DNA of 20,650 bases, from contig URIT01000047.1 of assembly GCA_900547945.1 (NCBI GenBank), positions 1-20,650 on the forward strand, read 5' to 3'. Made by a program: the position numbers and the translations under genes. The first letter of the stretch is position 1. Every line of letters starts with the position of its first letter. The notes beneath the pieces were generated by a model, which saw only the letters and a program-made list of their open reading frames with translations, was not told the DNA's origin and did no database searches. Source of the DNA: an uncultured bacterium (GTDB lineage Bacteria > Verrucomicrobiota > Kiritimatiellia > RFP12 > UBA1067). Below are positions 13,522 through 20,650 of this stretch, one piece after another.

Positions 13522-14849
13522 AGACCCGCCTCCTGATCGTGCTGGGCTACCTTGGCACGATCCTGGTGGGCGCCCTCGTCCTCATGCTGCCCGTCTCGTC
13601 TGCCGCGCATGCGTGGATGAAGCCGGGCGATGCGCTCTTCACGGCCTGTTCCGCCGTCTGTGTGACGGGGCTTTCCGTCATCGACGTCGGGGTCGAGTTG
13701 TCCCGCTTCGGACAAGGTGTGCTGATCGTCCTCGTGCAGCTGGGCGGCCTGGGGACGATGACGGTGGGGACGTTCTTTCTCGTTCTCATCGGGCGGCGGC
13801 TCTCCCTCGCGAACGAGTTCGCGGTTATGAACGCCTACGGCGCGAAGGGCGTTCGGGGCTGGCGCGGGCTCGTCCTCTGGGCGGTTCTCTCCACGTCGGC
13901 GGTTGAGCTGGTGGGCATGTGCATGCTCCATGCGGTCGTTCCGGGGCAGTCCTGGTTCCGCTGTTGCTTCTACGCGGTCATGTCGTTCTGCAACGCGGGC
14001 TTTTCGCTCGACCCCGGTTCGCTCGCGGTCTTCCAGCGCTACCCGCTCGCGCTCTTGACGATGGGGGGGCTGTTGACGCTGGGCGGATTCGGTTTCCTCG
14101 TCCTCTACAACCTCTGCACGATCCAGTTCTGGCGGCGCAACCTCGTTGCGCGCGGACGTCTCTCGTTCCATGCACGTGTGGTGCTGCTGGGGTCGCTCGT
14201 CCTCGTCGTCCTTGCGCTCGTCTGCGTCTTCACGGCGGAGTGGAACGGCGCGCTGGAGCCGTATTCCCTTTCGGAGAAACTGGGGGTGGGCATTTTCCAG
14301 GCGGTGACGCCGCGCACGTGCGGGTTCACCGTCATCCCCATCCACGAGCTGAGCCCCGTGACGCGGTTCATCACGGCGGTACTCATGTTCATCGGCGCGG
14401 CGCCGGGCGGCACGGGCGGGGGCATCAAGGTGACGACGTGCGCGGTCTTCGTGCTCTCGATCCTCGCGATCTGCCGGGGACGGGATGCGGTGACGCTTTT
14501 CCGGCGCACGGTGCCCGGGCCCGTTGCACGCGAGGCCATCGTCATCGTCACGGTCCTTGCGTTCCTCGTCGTCCTCGGCATGACCGTGTTGCTCGTGAGC
14601 GAGAACCGGGGCGGAGGGGAGCCCGTGCCGTTCGAGGCACTGCTCTTCGAGACGATCTCGGCCGTGTCGACGGCGGGGCTGAGCTGCGGCACGACGACGG
14701 AGGCGTTGTCCCCCGTCGGGCGCGCCGTGATCATGGTCTGCATGTTCTGCGGGCGCCTCGGGGCGCTTGCGGTTGTCTTTCTCATCGGAGGGCGGGAGAC
14801 GGCGCCGAGCCGCATCCGCTTCCCAAAAGAAGATTTGGTGGTGGGCTGA
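13518..14849 (+). CDS. TrkH/KtrB-family potassium uptake protein
   Basis: This 443-residue inner-membrane K+ channel-like transporter subunit has four selectivity-filter segments: SAVCVTGLS (about 45-53), FCNAGFS (about 155-161), TPRTCGFT (about 262-269) and STAGLSCG (about 381-388), each between hydrophobic helices. Size and sequence fit the Na+-coupled KtrB branch better than TrkH. The start is probably GTG 13518, with GGGGAGG (13507-13513) upstream and a GTGA overlap with the tatC stop; GTG 13494 would add eight residues inside tatC. The regulatory NAD-binding subunit (KtrA/TrkA) is not adjacent. Being in a tat operon is unusual, so I infer simple co-transcription rather than a shared role. 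Confidence 0.9.
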   Translation: MKTRLLIVLGYLGTILVGALVLMLPVSSAAHAWMKPGDALFTACSAVCVTGLSVIDVGVELSRFGQGVLIVLVQLGGLGTMTVGTFFLVLIGRRLSLANEFAVMNAYGAKGVRGWRGLVLWAVLSTSAVELVGMCMLHAVVPGQSWFRCCFYAVMSFCNAGFSLDPGSLAVFQRYPLALLTMGGLLTLGGFGFLVLYNLCTIQFWRRNLVARGRLSFHARVVLLGSLVLVVLALVCVFTAEWNGALEPYSLSEKLGVGIFQAVTPRTCGFTVIPIHELSPVTRFITAVLMFIGAAPGGTGGGIKVTTCAVFVLSILAICRGRDAVTLFRRTVPGPVAREAIVIVTVLAFLVVLGMTVLLVSENRGGGEPVPFEALLFETISAVSTAGLSCGTTTEALSPVGRAVIMVCMFCGRLGALAVVFLIGGRETAPSRIRFPKEDLVVG

Positions 14850-15730
14850 TGTTCAGGATTGGATGTCATCTTTCGAGTGCCGGCGGCTACCTCGCGATGG
14901 GACAGACCGCCGTGTCGATCGGCGCGAACGTGTTTCAGTTCTTCACGCGCAATCCGCGTGGCGGCGCGGCGCGTCCGCTCGACCGCGCGGACGTTCGCGC
15001 GTTTGGCGCCTTCGCCGCCGAACACGGCCTCGGCCCCATTCTCGCCCATGCGCCCTACACGCTGAACGCGGCCGGCGCGGAGGAGCGCGTGCGCGCGTTT
15101 GCCGAGTCGACAATGAAGGACGACCTGCTGCGGCTGGAGGCGACGCCGGGCGCGCTCTACAACTTCCACCCCGGCAGCCACGTCGGCCAGGGCGCGGAGA
15201 AGGGCATTGCGCTCATCTCGTCCCAGCTCGCGCGTGTCCTCGCGGATGTCCGGCGGCACGTGCCGGACGGGGCGCTCCACACGACGGTCCTCCTGGAGAC
15301 GATGGCCGGGAAGGGCAGCGAAGTCGGGCGTACGTTCGAGGAAATCCGCGCGATTCTGGACGCGACTGCCCAACAGCTCGGCCAGTCCCTCCCCCAGCTC
15401 CCGCTGGGCGTCTGCCTCGACACCTGCCACGTGTGGGACGGCGGCTACGACATCGTGGGCGACCTGGACGGCGTCCTCGCGCAGTTCGACCGGGTGGTGG
15501 GGCTGTCGTACCTCCGGGCCATCCACCTCAACGACTCGCTCAACGCCCTCGGCGCGCACAAGGACCGCCACGCCGGCATCGGCAAGGGCAAGATCGGTCT
15601 CGACGCCCTCGTGCGCGTCATCAACCATCCGCTCCTGCGCGATCTGCCGTTCTATCTGGAGACGCCCTGCGACCTCGACGGCTACCGTGCCGAGATCGCC
15701 CTGCTCCGTTCGCACCGCTCGGAGACCTGA
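14849..15730 (+). CDS. nfo: Endonuclease IV (AP endonuclease)
   Basis: This is a Zn-dependent apurinic/apyrimidinic endonuclease for base-excision repair, 293 residues long. All metal-ligand motifs are visible in order: LAHAPY, NFHPGSHVG, LLETMAG, CLDTCH, AIHLNDS, KDRHAGIG and a terminal YLETP. The N-terminal IGCHLSSAGGY is typical. The start ATG overlaps the last base of the preceding TGA, so translation is coupled. It closes the operon that begins at pal. Confidence 0.96.
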   Translation: MFRIGCHLSSAGGYLAMGQTAVSIGANVFQFFTRNPRGGAARPLDRADVRAFGAFAAEHGLGPILAHAPYTLNAAGAEERVRAFAESTMKDDLLRLEATPGALYNFHPGSHVGQGAEKGIALISSQLARVLADVRRHVPDGALHTTVLLETMAGKGSEVGRTFEEIRAILDATAQQLGQSLPQLPLGVCLDTCHVWDGGYDIVGDLDGVLAQFDRVVGLSYLRAIHLNDSLNALGAHKDRHAGIGKGKIGLDALVRVINHPLLRDLPFYLETPCDLDGYRAEIALLRSHRSET

Positions 15731-15795
15731 GACCGGTCGCTTCCTATACCACGCACCGAGGCGGCAGGCGGCGAAGGCAGGATGCGATTCTGGAT

Positions 15796-15856
15796 TCCTT
15801 GTCCGTGCAAGGATGGCCATGCGACGGGAGGGCCGCGCCCCTGCGCGGCCGAGGGG
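15796..15856. repeat. Intergenic inverted-repeat block downstream of nfo
   Basis: Two small hairpins lie here: TCCTTG (15796-15801) with CAAGGA (15808-15813), and GGCCGCG (15831-15837) with CGCGGCC (15844-15850). The second has GC-rich arms typical of REP-like elements. Neither has a following T-run. A role in ending the pal-nfo transcript or as a dispersed repeat is possible. Confidence 0.35.
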
Positions 15857-15919
15857 GATTCTTACAGCCGTGCAGAAACGCGGCCTCGGCACAATGAAAC
15901 GTGCAGCTGTGAATTGAAT

Positions 15920-15993
15920 GGGAAGATCGTCGCGGTCGGGAGCGCACCCTCGCATTTATATAAATGCGAGGGTGCGCAGGGAACGATCTTCCC
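15920..15993. repeat. 36-bp perfect palindrome within a longer inverted repeat
   Basis: Positions 15942-15977 form a perfect 36-bp palindrome with GC-rich outer arms (GCGCACCCTCGC) and an A/T centre (ATTTATATAAAT). It is flanked by a second perfect inverted pair, GGGAAGATCGT (15920-15930) and ACGATCTTCCC (15983-15993), so the whole block can form one long imperfect hairpin. No T-run follows on either strand. Confidence 0.85.
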
Positions 15994-16039
15994 GTACGTC
16001 TGACTCGCCGAGAGTGAGCGCGACATGCTTTCCGTGGAC

Positions 16040-16079
16040 GCGCCTCAGCCCACTTTTTATAAAAAGTGGGCTGAGGCGC
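16040..16079. repeat. 40-bp perfect palindrome
   Basis: GCGCCTCAGCCCACTTTTTA and its exact complement fill 40 bp with no mismatch or spacer (centre between 16059 and 16060). Like the 36-bp palindrome 100 bp upstream, it has GC-rich arms and an A/T-rich centre, but the sequence is different. It may act as a protein-binding site, a bidirectional terminator or a cruciform. Confidence 0.88.
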
Positions 16080-16185
16080 ATGGACTGTTCCCGGCGCCGC
16101 AGAAGGGCATGCGGTTGGGCGCTACGGAGGGAACGCGCTTTCAAGGGCGGCGACGGAGGAGGGGGTAAAATTGGGGCGATAACGC

Positions 16186-16214
16186 CTAAAACACTAAAAC
16201 CTGGAACCTAAAAC
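16186..16214 (+). repeat. CTAAAAC short repeat, three copies
   Basis: CTAAAAC occurs at 16186-16192, 16194-16200 and 16208-16214, with a TGGAAC in between. The stretch is A-rich, in contrast to the GC-rich surroundings, and resembles the minus-strand motif at 3793-3811. It lies about 40 bp ahead of the purC promoter. The remaining 15731-16290 region has no gene I can support. Confidence 0.5.
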
Positions 16215-16245
16215 CCAACATCGGGCGCGTCACATCCACCGCCGA

Positions 16246-16260
16246 TTTATGCTATACTAT
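16246..16260 (+). promoter_or_regulatory. Extended -10 promoter element of purC
   Basis: TTTATGCTATACTAT contains TG-C-TATACT (16250-16258), a very good extended -10, 30 nt before the purC start. It matches the guaA element at 13 of 15 positions. No clear -35 is present. Confidence 0.65.
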
Positions 16261-16290
16261 CCTCTGTTTTATTTGGAAAGGATTCCCGGA

Positions 16291-17193
16291 ATGAAATACG
16301 ACAAGAACCACGCGCTGCTGGAGACCGCGATTCCCGGCCTTCCGCCGCCGAAGAGCGGCAAGGTGCGCGACGTCTTCGATCTCGGCGACACGCTGCTGAT
16401 GGTCGTCACCGACCGCATCAGCGCGTTCGACGTGATTCTCCCCTGCGGCGTGCCGGACAAAGGCAAGGTCCTCAACCAGCTCTCCCTCTTCTGGTTGGAC
16501 TTCCTCGGCATGAAGAACCACCTCGTCACCGCCGACGTGGACCAGTACCCCGCCGCGCTCCAGTGCGTGAAGGACGATCTGCGCGGGCGCTCGATGCTCG
16601 TCCGCAAGGTGAACATGGTCGAGGTGGAGTGCATTGCCCGCGGCTACCTCACCGGCAGCGGCTGGAAGGAGTACCAGAAGAGCGGCACCGTGAACGGGCA
16701 GAAGCTCCGCGCGGGCTACCAGAACGCCTCCAAGCTCGACGAGGTGCTGTTCACGCCCACGACGAAGGCGGCGATCGGCGACCACGACGAGGCGATCAGC
16801 TACGCCCAGACCGAGGCCCTGGTGGGCGCGGACCTCGCGAAGGCCCTCAAGGATGCGACCATCGGCCTCTACACGCGCGCGGCGGACTACGCGCGGGCCC
16901 ACGGCATCATCATCGCCGACACGAAGTTCGAGTTCGGCCGCGACGCGGACGGTTCGCTCATCCTCGCGGACGAGGTACTGACGCCCGACAGTTCGCGCTT
17001 CTGGCCCGAGACCTCCTACGCGGTGGGCGCGAATCCGCCCTCGCTCGACAAGCAGTACGTGCGCGACTGGCTCGACTCGATCCACTTCAACCACCAGCCG
17101 CCGGGTCCGGTGCTGCCGGATGATGTCATCGCCCGCACGCGCGCGATCTACGTGAAGGCGTACGAGGAGCTGAGTGGGAAGAAGCTGGTCTGA
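16291..17193 (+). CDS. purC: Phosphoribosylaminoimidazole-succinocarboxamide synthase
   Basis: This enzyme ligates aspartate to carboxyaminoimidazole ribonucleotide with ATP (SAICAR synthase) in de novo purine synthesis. The protein has 300 residues, the longer form seen in many bacteria and fungi. Key segments are KSGKVRDVFDLGD, VVTDRISAFDVILP, VECIARGYLTGSGWKEYQ, DTKFEFG and LADEVLTPDSSRFWP. The start at 16291 follows GGAAAGGA (16275-16282) at 8 nt; an in-frame ATG at 16249 lies inside the -10 element and is rejected. The end overlaps the following small gene by 20 nt. Confidence 0.97.
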   Translation: MKYDKNHALLETAIPGLPPPKSGKVRDVFDLGDTLLMVVTDRISAFDVILPCGVPDKGKVLNQLSLFWLDFLGMKNHLVTADVDQYPAALQCVKDDLRGRSMLVRKVNMVEVECIARGYLTGSGWKEYQKSGTVNGQKLRAGYQNASKLDEVLFTPTTKAAIGDHDEAISYAQTEALVGADLAKALKDATIGLYTRAADYARAHGIIIADTKFEFGRDADGSLILADEVLTPDSSRFWPETSYAVGANPPSLDKQYVRDWLDSIHFNHQPPGPVLPDDVIARTRAIYVKAYEELSGKKLV

Positions 17194-17563
17194 GGCGGCC
17201 GCCGCCGCGCTCGACGCCTACCCGTGGCGCGATCCGCGCGAAAAGGCGCGGGCGCGCGCGGAGGCGGAACTCGTCGCCTTCGGTGCATGCGTGGAGGTGG
17301 GGGATCTGCCGCTTCCCGTGCGCCAGTGGCTGCGTGCGCGGTCCGGCGGACCGTTCACGGGCTGGATCTGGCGCGGCGAAAGCTGGAAGGACCTCACCGA
17401 GGGATTCGAGCGGACCATCCTCGCGCAGGCGCTCGCCGCGCACGGCGGATTCGCCGCGAAGGCGGCCCGGGCGTTGAAGACCACCCCGCGCGTTGTCGCC
17501 TACAAGGCGCGGAAGTATGGATTACAGGCTTTTAAGGCAAAACAACGAAAAAAGACAGGATAG
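17174..17563 (+). CDS. Small protein with Fis-type helix-turn-helix
   Basis: This 129-residue putative DNA-binding protein starts at GTG 17174 inside the end of purC, with GAGGAG (17164-17169) 4 nt upstream. Residues 1-70 resemble no domain I recognise (Trp-, Arg- and Ala-rich). The C-terminal part, from about residue 77, reads FERTILAQALAAHGGFAAKA, then ARALKTTPRVVAYKARKYG. This follows the Fis/NtrC C-terminal HTH pattern (ExxxIxxALxxxxGNxxxAAxxLxxxxxxLxxKxxxYG). A Lys-rich tail follows. There is no response-regulator or AAA+ domain, so it is a stand-alone regulator or nucleoid protein; ybaB, another nucleoid-associated gene, begins 6 nt later. Confidence 0.75.
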   Translation: MGRSWSEAAAAALDAYPWRDPREKARARAEAELVAFGACVEVGDLPLPVRQWLRARSGGPFTGWIWRGESWKDLTEGFERTILAQALAAHGGFAAKAARALKTTPRVVAYKARKYGLQAFKAKQRKKTG

Positions 17564-17569
17564 AAAGCA

Positions 17570-17887
17570 ATGGGTATTTTCGACCAGATGAAGCAGGCCA
17601 TGCAGATGCGCAACGAGGCCAAGAGGATCCAGGCGGAGATCGAGAAGATCAACGTGGAATACGCGAACGGGGGCATCTCCGTCACGGCGCGCGGCGACTT
17701 CACGATCACCTCCATCAAGATCTCGCCCGAAACGTGGGCCGAGGCGGCGGGCGGCAAGCCCGAGCGCTTCGAGACGATGCTCTTCAACGTGATCAACGGC
17801 GCGCTCAAGAGCGTGAAGAAGACGACGCAGGAGCAGATGATGGCCGCCATGAAGGGCGGCGGCATGCCGAACCTCTTCGGCAAGTGA
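17570..17887 (+). CDS. ybaB: YbaB/EbfC family nucleoid-associated protein
   Basis: This is a 105-residue DNA-binding protein of the YbaB/EbfC family, which binds DNA as a dimer and is commonly encoded just before recR. Residues 1-35 form a charged, Met-rich helix (MGIFDQMKQAMQMRNEAKRI), followed by the small beta-sheet core (GGISVTARGDFTITSIKIS) and a C-terminal helix (NVINGALKSVKKTTQEQMM). The Met/Gly-rich tail is typical. AGGA (17557-17560), 9 nt upstream, supports the start. recR follows after 4 nt. Confidence 0.93.
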   Translation: MGIFDQMKQAMQMRNEAKRIQAEIEKINVEYANGGISVTARGDFTITSIKISPETWAEAAGGKPERFETMLFNVINGALKSVKKTTQEQMMAAMKGGGMPNLFGK

Positions 17888-17891
17888 GCCG

Positions 17892-18503
17892 ATGCTCGCG
17901 CCGATCGACACGCTGGAGCGCGCGCTCGCCCGTCTGCCCGGCCTCGGCCGCCGCAGCGCGGGGCGGGCGGCGCTCGCGTTGCTGCGCGATCCGGAGCGTC
18001 TGCTCGATCCGCTCGTCCTTGCGCTCCGGGATGCACGCGAGAACGTGTGCTGCTGCCCGCGCTGCGGGGCGTTCACCGTGCGCGGCGTCGAGCCGTGCGC
18101 GCTCTGCACGGACGCGGCGCGGGACGGGGCGCGCGTGTGCGTGGTCGAGGAGCCGGCGGATATCGTGACGGTCGAGGGGGCGGGCGCGTTCCGCGGGCGC
18201 TACCACGTGCTGGGCGGCAAGCTCTCGCCCGCGCGCCGCATGGGGCCCGAGCGGCTGCGTCTGGGCGAACTGAAGGACCGCATTGCGCGCGAGGGCTTTG
18301 CGGAGGTGTTGCTGGCGCTCTCGACGGACATGGAGGGCGATGCGACGGCGGGCTTCGTGGCCGAGACCCTGCGCGATTGGCCGTCCGCCACGGCGCCGGT
18401 GCGGGTGACGCGCCTCGCGTTCGGCCTTCCGGCCGATTCGGGCGTTGCCTATTCCGACCCGCTGACGCTGCGGCGGGCCATCGTCCATCGATGCGAGGTG
18501 TGA
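17892..18503 (+). CDS. recR: Recombination mediator protein RecR
   Basis: RecR works with RecF/RecO to load RecA on gapped DNA. The protein has 203 residues, the usual length. An N-terminal helix-hairpin-helix (ALARLPGLGRRSAGRAA) is followed by a four-Cys zinc finger (Cys55, Cys58, Cys69, Cys72) and a Toprim domain beginning VCVVEEPADIVTVEGAGAF, with the Glu and GKLSP segments in place. The C-terminal ends VTRLAFGLPADSGVAYSD. No strong ribosome binding site precedes the ATG, so coupling to ybaB, 4 nt upstream, is likely. dnaX, a common neighbour in other bacteria, is not here. Confidence 0.96.
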   Translation: MLAPIDTLERALARLPGLGRRSAGRAALALLRDPERLLDPLVLALRDARENVCCCPRCGAFTVRGVEPCALCTDAARDGARVCVVEEPADIVTVEGAGAFRGRYHVLGGKLSPARRMGPERLRLGELKDRIAREGFAEVLLALSTDMEGDATAGFVAETLRDWPSATAPVRVTRLAFGLPADSGVAYSDPLTLRRAIVHRCEV

Positions 18504-18504
18504 C

Positions 18505-20650
18505 ATGAAGTTGAGCGTGTTGTGGAGCGTGGCGTTGGCGGCTTTCTGCGGCTTTGGGGCGACGGAGGCGCGCCTGGGGGGAGACGGGCGCGTCGTGCTG
18601 CCCGCTCTGGGCGTCGAAATGGGCGTGAAGATCCACGCGGAGGGCTGGAAGGGGAATCTGCACGTCCAGCCCCAGCCCTCGCGGCGCTTCCCCGACGCGC
18701 AGAAGGGCCTCGCCCAGTGGCGGGGGCTTGCGTCGCGGAAGGCGGACGCCGCGCAGTTCGCCCACGGCACGGTCACCCTGCGGGCGGCGGCGGACGACGC
18801 GGCCGCCGTGGCGGCGGTCGTCGTCTCGGATGCCGACCAGAGGCCGGAGGCGGTGGTGTGGAGCGTGGAGCTGCCGGCGGACCGCTTCGGGGGCGGCACG
18901 TGGGCGGCGGACGCGAAGGCGGGGGAACTGCCGCGCGCGTTCAACGGCACGCGCATGGGGCTTTTCAACGGATCCTGCTCGACGCTCGCGCTGACGGACC
19001 GGGAGGGGCGGCGGTTGGCCTTCTCCTTCGCCGCGCCGGTTGCGGTGCTGGTCCAGGACGGGCGGCGTTGGGGCGATGTCTTCACGGTGCGCCTCTTCAA
19101 CGGGCGCGTGCCGTTCGGGAAGGAGGCGCGGCGCACGTTCGCGTTTTCGTTTTCCGCGCCGGACGGCGTGGCGGTTTCGTATGCGAAGCCGACCGTCGTG
19201 CAGGCGGGGCCGGACTGGATTCCCGTCGACTACCGGAAGAACATCCTCGCGGGGAGCGCGCTCGACTTCTCCAACCAGGGGCTTCAGGACGCCCCGGCGG
19301 GCAAGCACGGCTGGCTGCGGAACGTGGGCGGGCACTTCGAGTTCGAGCGGCTGCCGGGCGTGCCGCAGCGCTTCTACGGCGTGAACCTCTGCTTCGGCGC
19401 GAACGTGCCGGAGCGGGCGGTGGCGGACGAGCTGGTGACGCGCCTCGTGCGCCTCGGCTACAACACGGTGCGCGTCCACCACTACGAGCGCGACCTGCTC
19501 AGGGAGGGCCCCAAGGGCGGACTCGACTTCGACGCGGCGGCGCTGGACCGCTTCGACTACCTGATGGCGAAGTGCATCGCGGCGGGGCTGTACGTGACGA
19601 CGGACGTCTTCGTGTCGCGCCCTGTCCGCTGGGCGGACATCGGCTATCCGGACCGCGCGGGCGTGGTGGAGGAGAAGGCCGTCTACAAGTGCCTCGTCGC
19701 GGTGTCCGACGCCGCGTTCGCCGACTGGTGCGCATTCGCGAAGCGGTTCTTCGAACACGTCAACCCCTACACGGGGCGGCGCTACCTGGACGAACCGGCC
19801 CTGCCGCTCCTCTCGCTCATCAACGAGGGGCAGCTTACGATGGGTTGGGGACGCGGCGCGCGGGAGGAGCCCGCCGTGCAGGCGGCCTACGTAAAGTGGC
19901 TCGCGGAGAGGCGGGCGTCCGATCCGGCGTTCTGCCCGTACGCGCCCGCCACGGCCGACAAGCTCGGCTTCTACGGCGCGGACGGCAACGCGATGGCGCT
20001 CTTCATGGCGGACGTGGAGCGCCGCAGCGCCGCGCGGATGATCGCCTACCTGCGGACGCTTGGCTCGAAGGCGCTCTTCACGAACGCGAACAACGGTCCG
20101 CACCCCGTCGCGATGCAGAACGTGCGCGCGGACCTCTACGACTACGTGGACGACCACTTCTACGTGGACCACCCCCACTTCCTCGAACGGCGCTGGCGCC
20201 TCCCCTCGAAGATCGGCAACCTCAACCCCGTCCTCGACAAAAAGCTCGCGCTCGTGGGGCCCGCGTTCGTGCGCCTTGCGGACAAGCCGTTCTGCATCAC
20301 CGAATGGAACTTCTCGGGGCCGGGCATGTACCGCGGCGTGGGGGGCATCATGACGGGCGCGCTCTCCGCGCTGCAGGACTGGGACGGCCTCTGGCGCTTC
20401 GCCTACGCGCACGGCGCGAAGGATCTCGCGGAGGGGCCCTGCAAGCCGGGCTACTTCAACGTCGGCACGGATCCGCTCGGACAGGCCGCCGACCGCGCGA
20501 GCGTCTGCCTCTTCCTGCGCCGCGACCTTGCGCCGCTCGCGGAGGGGACGGCCCTGCGGGTGACGGACGCCGCCGTGGCGGGGACCACGAACGCCCACCG
20601 CGTGGTCGTTGTGCGCCCGGCGTGGGGCGATGCCGCGTGGCACCGCCGCG
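18505..20650 (+). CDS. Secreted glycoside hydrolase, clan GH-A-like (partial)
   Basis: The frame is open from the ATG at 18505 (GAGG at 18495-18498, 6 nt upstream) to the window end, giving 715 residues; the stop lies beyond the edge. Residues 1-22 form a Sec signal peptide with likely cleavage after ATEA. Residues 25-270 look like beta-rich N-terminal domains. From about residue 285 a (beta/alpha)8 hydrolase-like domain begins (RFYGVNLCFGANVPE, LGYNTVRVHHYERDLL). Asn440-Glu441 in SLINEG fits the acid/base and Glu600 in ITEWNFSG the nucleophile of clan GH-A retaining enzymes. I cannot assign a numbered family or substrate. It follows recR by one base but is functionally unrelated; it fits a polysaccharide-degrading lifestyle. 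Confidence 0.8.
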   Translation, partial: MKLSVLWSVALAAFCGFGATEARLGGDGRVVLPALGVEMGVKIHAEGWKGNLHVQPQPSRRFPDAQKGLAQWRGLASRKADAAQFAHGTVTLRAAADDAAAVAAVVVSDADQRPEAVVWSVELPADRFGGGTWAADAKAGELPRAFNGTRMGLFNGSCSTLALTDREGRRLAFSFAAPVAVLVQDGRRWGDVFTVRLFNGRVPFGKEARRTFAFSFSAPDGVAVSYAKPTVVQAGPDWIPVDYRKNILAGSALDFSNQGLQDAPAGKHGWLRNVGGHFEFERLPGVPQRFYGVNLCFGANVPERAVADELVTRLVRLGYNTVRVHHYERDLLREGPKGGLDFDAAALDRFDYLMAKCIAAGLYVTTDVFVSRPVRWADIGYPDRAGVVEEKAVYKCLVAVSDAAFADWCAFAKRFFEHVNPYTGRRYLDEPALPLLSLINEGQLTMGWGRGAREEPAVQAAYVKWLAERRASDPAFCPYAPATADKLGFYGADGNAMALFMADVERRSAARMIAYLRTLGSKALFTNANNGPHPVAMQNVRADLYDYVDDHFYVDHPHFLERRWRLPSKIGNLNPVLDKKLALVGPAFVRLADKPFCITEWNFSGPGMYRGVGGIMTGALSALQDWDGLWRFAYAHGAKDLAEGPCKPGYFNVGTDPLGQAADRASVCLFLRRDLAPLAEGTALRVTDAAVAGTTNAHRVVVVRPAWGDAAWHRR

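Noticed and set aside
15942..16079. The two palindromes as ordinary rho-independent terminators
   Set aside because: Neither has a T-run after the stem on either strand; the T residues are at the centre. Termination by another mechanism remains possible.
15782..16211. Small open frames of 60-100 codons in the nfo-purC spacer
   Set aside because: They run through the two palindromes, lack ribosome binding sites and encode no recognisable motif.
15731..16290. CRISPR array or tRNA in the long spacer
   Set aside because: No regularly spaced direct repeats of array size and no cloverleaf or T-arm GTTCRANNC motif was found here or elsewhere in the window.
18073..20643. An 856-codon open frame on the minus strand opposite recR and the glycosidase
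   Set aside because: Its product is Arg/Ala/Val/His-rich low-complexity sequence with no motif, and it mirrors the codons of well-supported + strand genes. Similar antisense frames at 199-2040, 5357-6994, 8045-10513 and 14105-15955 are rejected for the same reason.

Overview
The window looks like a very GC-rich chromosomal segment of an anaerobic, diderm bacterium, most probably from the PVC superphylum (Kiritimatiellota/Verrucomicrobiota type). I infer this from three things: the secreted parallel beta-helix protein with a Cys/Asn/Gly-rich repeat, the twin-arginine-tagged FAD oxidoreductase, and the mix of glycoside hydrolase, glycyl radical enzyme, Pal lipoprotein and Tat genes. No rRNA, tRNA or phylogenetic marker is present to confirm this. 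Every convincing gene is on the + strand; the long antisense open frames are by-products of the base composition.

Layout. 1-264: leader with a good sigma70-like promoter. 265-2244: secreted beta-helix protein. 2245-2453: intergenic region with a 36-bp tandem repeat and the guaA promoter. 2454-3737: a GMP synthase whose glutaminase domain has lost its catalytic core. 3738-3841: nested hairpins. 3842-5532: accD-accA, the carboxyltransferase of acetyl-CoA carboxylase. 5564-11401: a tight four-gene set made of a Tat-tagged FAD oxidoreductase, a ten-helix membrane protein, a glycyl radical enzyme and its radical-SAM activase. 11530-15730: a second operon from a strong promoter with pal, tatA/B, tatC, ktrB/trkH and nfo. 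15731-16290: a 560-bp gene-free region with two perfect palindromes of 36 and 40 bp and a CTAAAAC repeat. 16291-18503: purC, a small Fis-type DNA-binding protein, ybaB and recR. 18505 to the end: a secreted clan GH-A-like glycosidase cut by the window edge.

Most notable is the 5564-11401 set. Both the glycyl radical enzyme and its activating enzyme begin with Tat-like signal sequences, placed directly behind good ribosome binding sites, and a TatB-like/TatC pair lies just downstream. These enzyme families normally work in the cytoplasm, where S-adenosylmethionine and reductant are found. A radical enzyme and activase sent out of the cytoplasm would be a new arrangement. The glycyl radical enzyme also has an unusual active-site signature (Cys-Gly-Cys-Trp in place of Gly-Cys-Val-Glu), so its substrate cannot be assigned.

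Second most notable is GuaA. It keeps a complete ATP-pyrophosphatase and dimerisation domain but has an internal deletion in the glutamine amidotransferase domain, with Asp where the catalytic Cys should be. It is probably ammonia-dependent or served by a separate partner. guaA and purC, both purine genes, share a 15-bp promoter-like motif (13 of 15 identical). All assignments come from reading the sequence; no database search was possible.
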